In this document: in pieces, positions 6,194-6,845 of the stretch | How the letters are laid out: each line of letters opens with the position of its first letter | How positions within the stretch are numbered: the stretch's first letter is position 1 | Assembly (NCBI GenBank): GCA_964396505.1 | Contig: CAYNFJ010000111.1 | Coordinates: 1 to 6,845 of the forward strand | Length of the DNA stretch: 6,845 bases | Source: DQTL01 sp964396505 | GTDB taxonomy: Bacteria > Bacteroidota > Bacteroidia > Flavobacteriales > Flavobacteriaceae | Direction of reading: 5' to 3' | Position numbers and translations under genes: made by a program | Notes under the pieces: generated by a model | What the model was told of the DNA's origin: nothing | What the model saw: the letters and a program-made list of their open reading frames with translations, nothing else | Databases searched by the model: none

Positions 6194-6845
6194 TTAAATC
6201 TCCGGATCATCTGCTCTTTTAATAATACTTTCAGGAAGTGCTTTTTTAGCTTTGGCTCCCATTTTTCGCAGGCTTTCGATACGATTTACAATATTTCCTT
6301 TTCCTTCCACTAGTTTATTCATCGCTTGTCCGTATTCTTTTTTGGCTTCATCCATACGTTTACCCACTTTCATTAAATCTTGAATAAGCCCTTCAAATTT
6401 GTCATAAAGTCCACCGGCTTGACGGGCTATTTCTATGGCATTTTGTTGCTGTTTTTCGTTGTTCCACATACTGTCAATGGTGCGTAAGGTGGCGAGTAGG
6501 GTAGTAGGGGTTACAATGACAATATTTCTTTCAAATGCCTTGTTGTACAATTGATTATCCTTATTTATAGCAATGGCAAATGCGGGTTCAATAGGGACAA
6601 ATAACAATACAAAATCCGGTGATTCTATGGCGTATAAATCCTCATATTTTTTACTACTGAGCTGCTCTACATGCCGGTTTAAGGATTGGATGTGCATTTT
6701 TAAATGTTGTTCCTTTTCTTGTTCGGTCTCCGCATTGATGTATTGTTCGTAATGGGTCAATGAAACTTTGGAATCAATAATCATCTTTTTATTATCAGGT
6801 AAATAGATAATAACATCAGGACGCAGGCGTTTGTTGGCAACTTCG
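6194..6845 (-). CDS. rmuC: RmuC-family DNA recombination protein, C-terminal part (5' end beyond window)
   Basis: RmuC proteins are linked to limiting DNA inversion and recombination at repeats and carry a nuclease-like fold; the biochemical activity is poorly defined. The frame stays open past the internal ATG at 6784 to the right edge and reads R-P-D-V-I-I-Y-L-P just upstream, which is itself conserved RmuC core sequence, so that ATG is not the start. Visible family segments include I-D-S-K-V-S-L, S-P-D-F-V-L-L-F-V-P-I-E-P-A-F, T-P-T-T-L-L-A-T-L-R-T-I and N-A-x-E-I-A-R-Q-A-G-G-L-Y-D-K-F. About 217 residues are present, roughly the C-terminal half of a typical RmuC, so the usual N-terminal membrane anchor and coiled coil lie outside. 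The C-terminus looks intact, ending in the usual short Lys-rich tail after L-P-E-S. Confidence 0.93.
   Translation of the reverse strand, partial: EVANKRLRPDVIIYLPDNKKMIIDSKVSLTHYEQYINAETEQEKEQHLKMHIQSLNRHVEQLSSKKYEDLYAIESPDFVLLFVPIEPAFAIAINKDNQLYNKAFERNIVIVTPTTLLATLRTIDSMWNNEKQQQNAIEIARQAGGLYDKFEGLIQDLMKVGKRMDEAKKEYGQAMNKLVEGKGNIVNRIESLRKMGAKAKKALPESIIKRADDPEI

Noticed and set aside
6782..6784. ATG at 6784 as the rmuC start
   Set aside because: Conserved RmuC sequence continues upstream in the same frame to the window edge, so this Met is internal.

Overview
The window looks like a chromosomal piece of a Bacteroidota bacterium, most likely of the Flavobacteriaceae. Three upstream regions carry perfect or near matches to the Bacteroidota -7 promoter element TAnnTTTG, there are no strong Shine-Dalgarno sequences, the DNA is AT-rich, and a lipoprotein begins Cys-Lys at its lipobox. 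This placement is inferred from style and family resemblance, not from a marker gene.

Left part (1-1323): the accessory section. The 3' end of a gene that starts outside the window encodes a C-terminal domain with a His...Gly-Thr-Asn-Gly-Cys pattern like that of L,D-transpeptidase/carboxypeptidase-type peptidoglycan enzymes. It overlaps by 14 bases a very AT-rich lipoprotein gene. Together they look like a toxin tip plus a periplasmic lipoprotein immunity protein: a cell-wall-directed toxin would act in the same compartment where the lipoprotein is anchored. The pairing is inferred.

Junction (1324-1625): no gene. It holds two hairpins that share the 12-base foot CCCCGCTACCGC but have different, self-complementary stem tips, plus a third degenerate copy of the foot. 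An 11-unit heptamer array (consensus AAATCTT) follows and runs right up to the stop codon of the next gene.

Core part (1625-6845): ordinary housekeeping genes. On the minus strand are a DEAD-box RNA helicase with a DbpA-type RNA-binding domain (deaD-like) and phosphoserine aminotransferase (serC). They are separated by a strong intrinsic terminator behind serC and a probable separate promoter for the helicase. Divergent from serC is a secreted C69-family (Ntn-hydrolase) peptidase on the plus strand. Converging on it with a 2-base gap is the 3' end of rmuC, whose start lies beyond the right edge. These genes do not form one pathway: RNA remodelling, serine/pyridoxal phosphate biosynthesis, extracytoplasmic peptide hydrolysis and DNA recombination control are simply neighbours. 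The interest lies in the left third, where a likely horizontally acquired toxin-immunity cassette meets conserved backbone through repeat-rich DNA.
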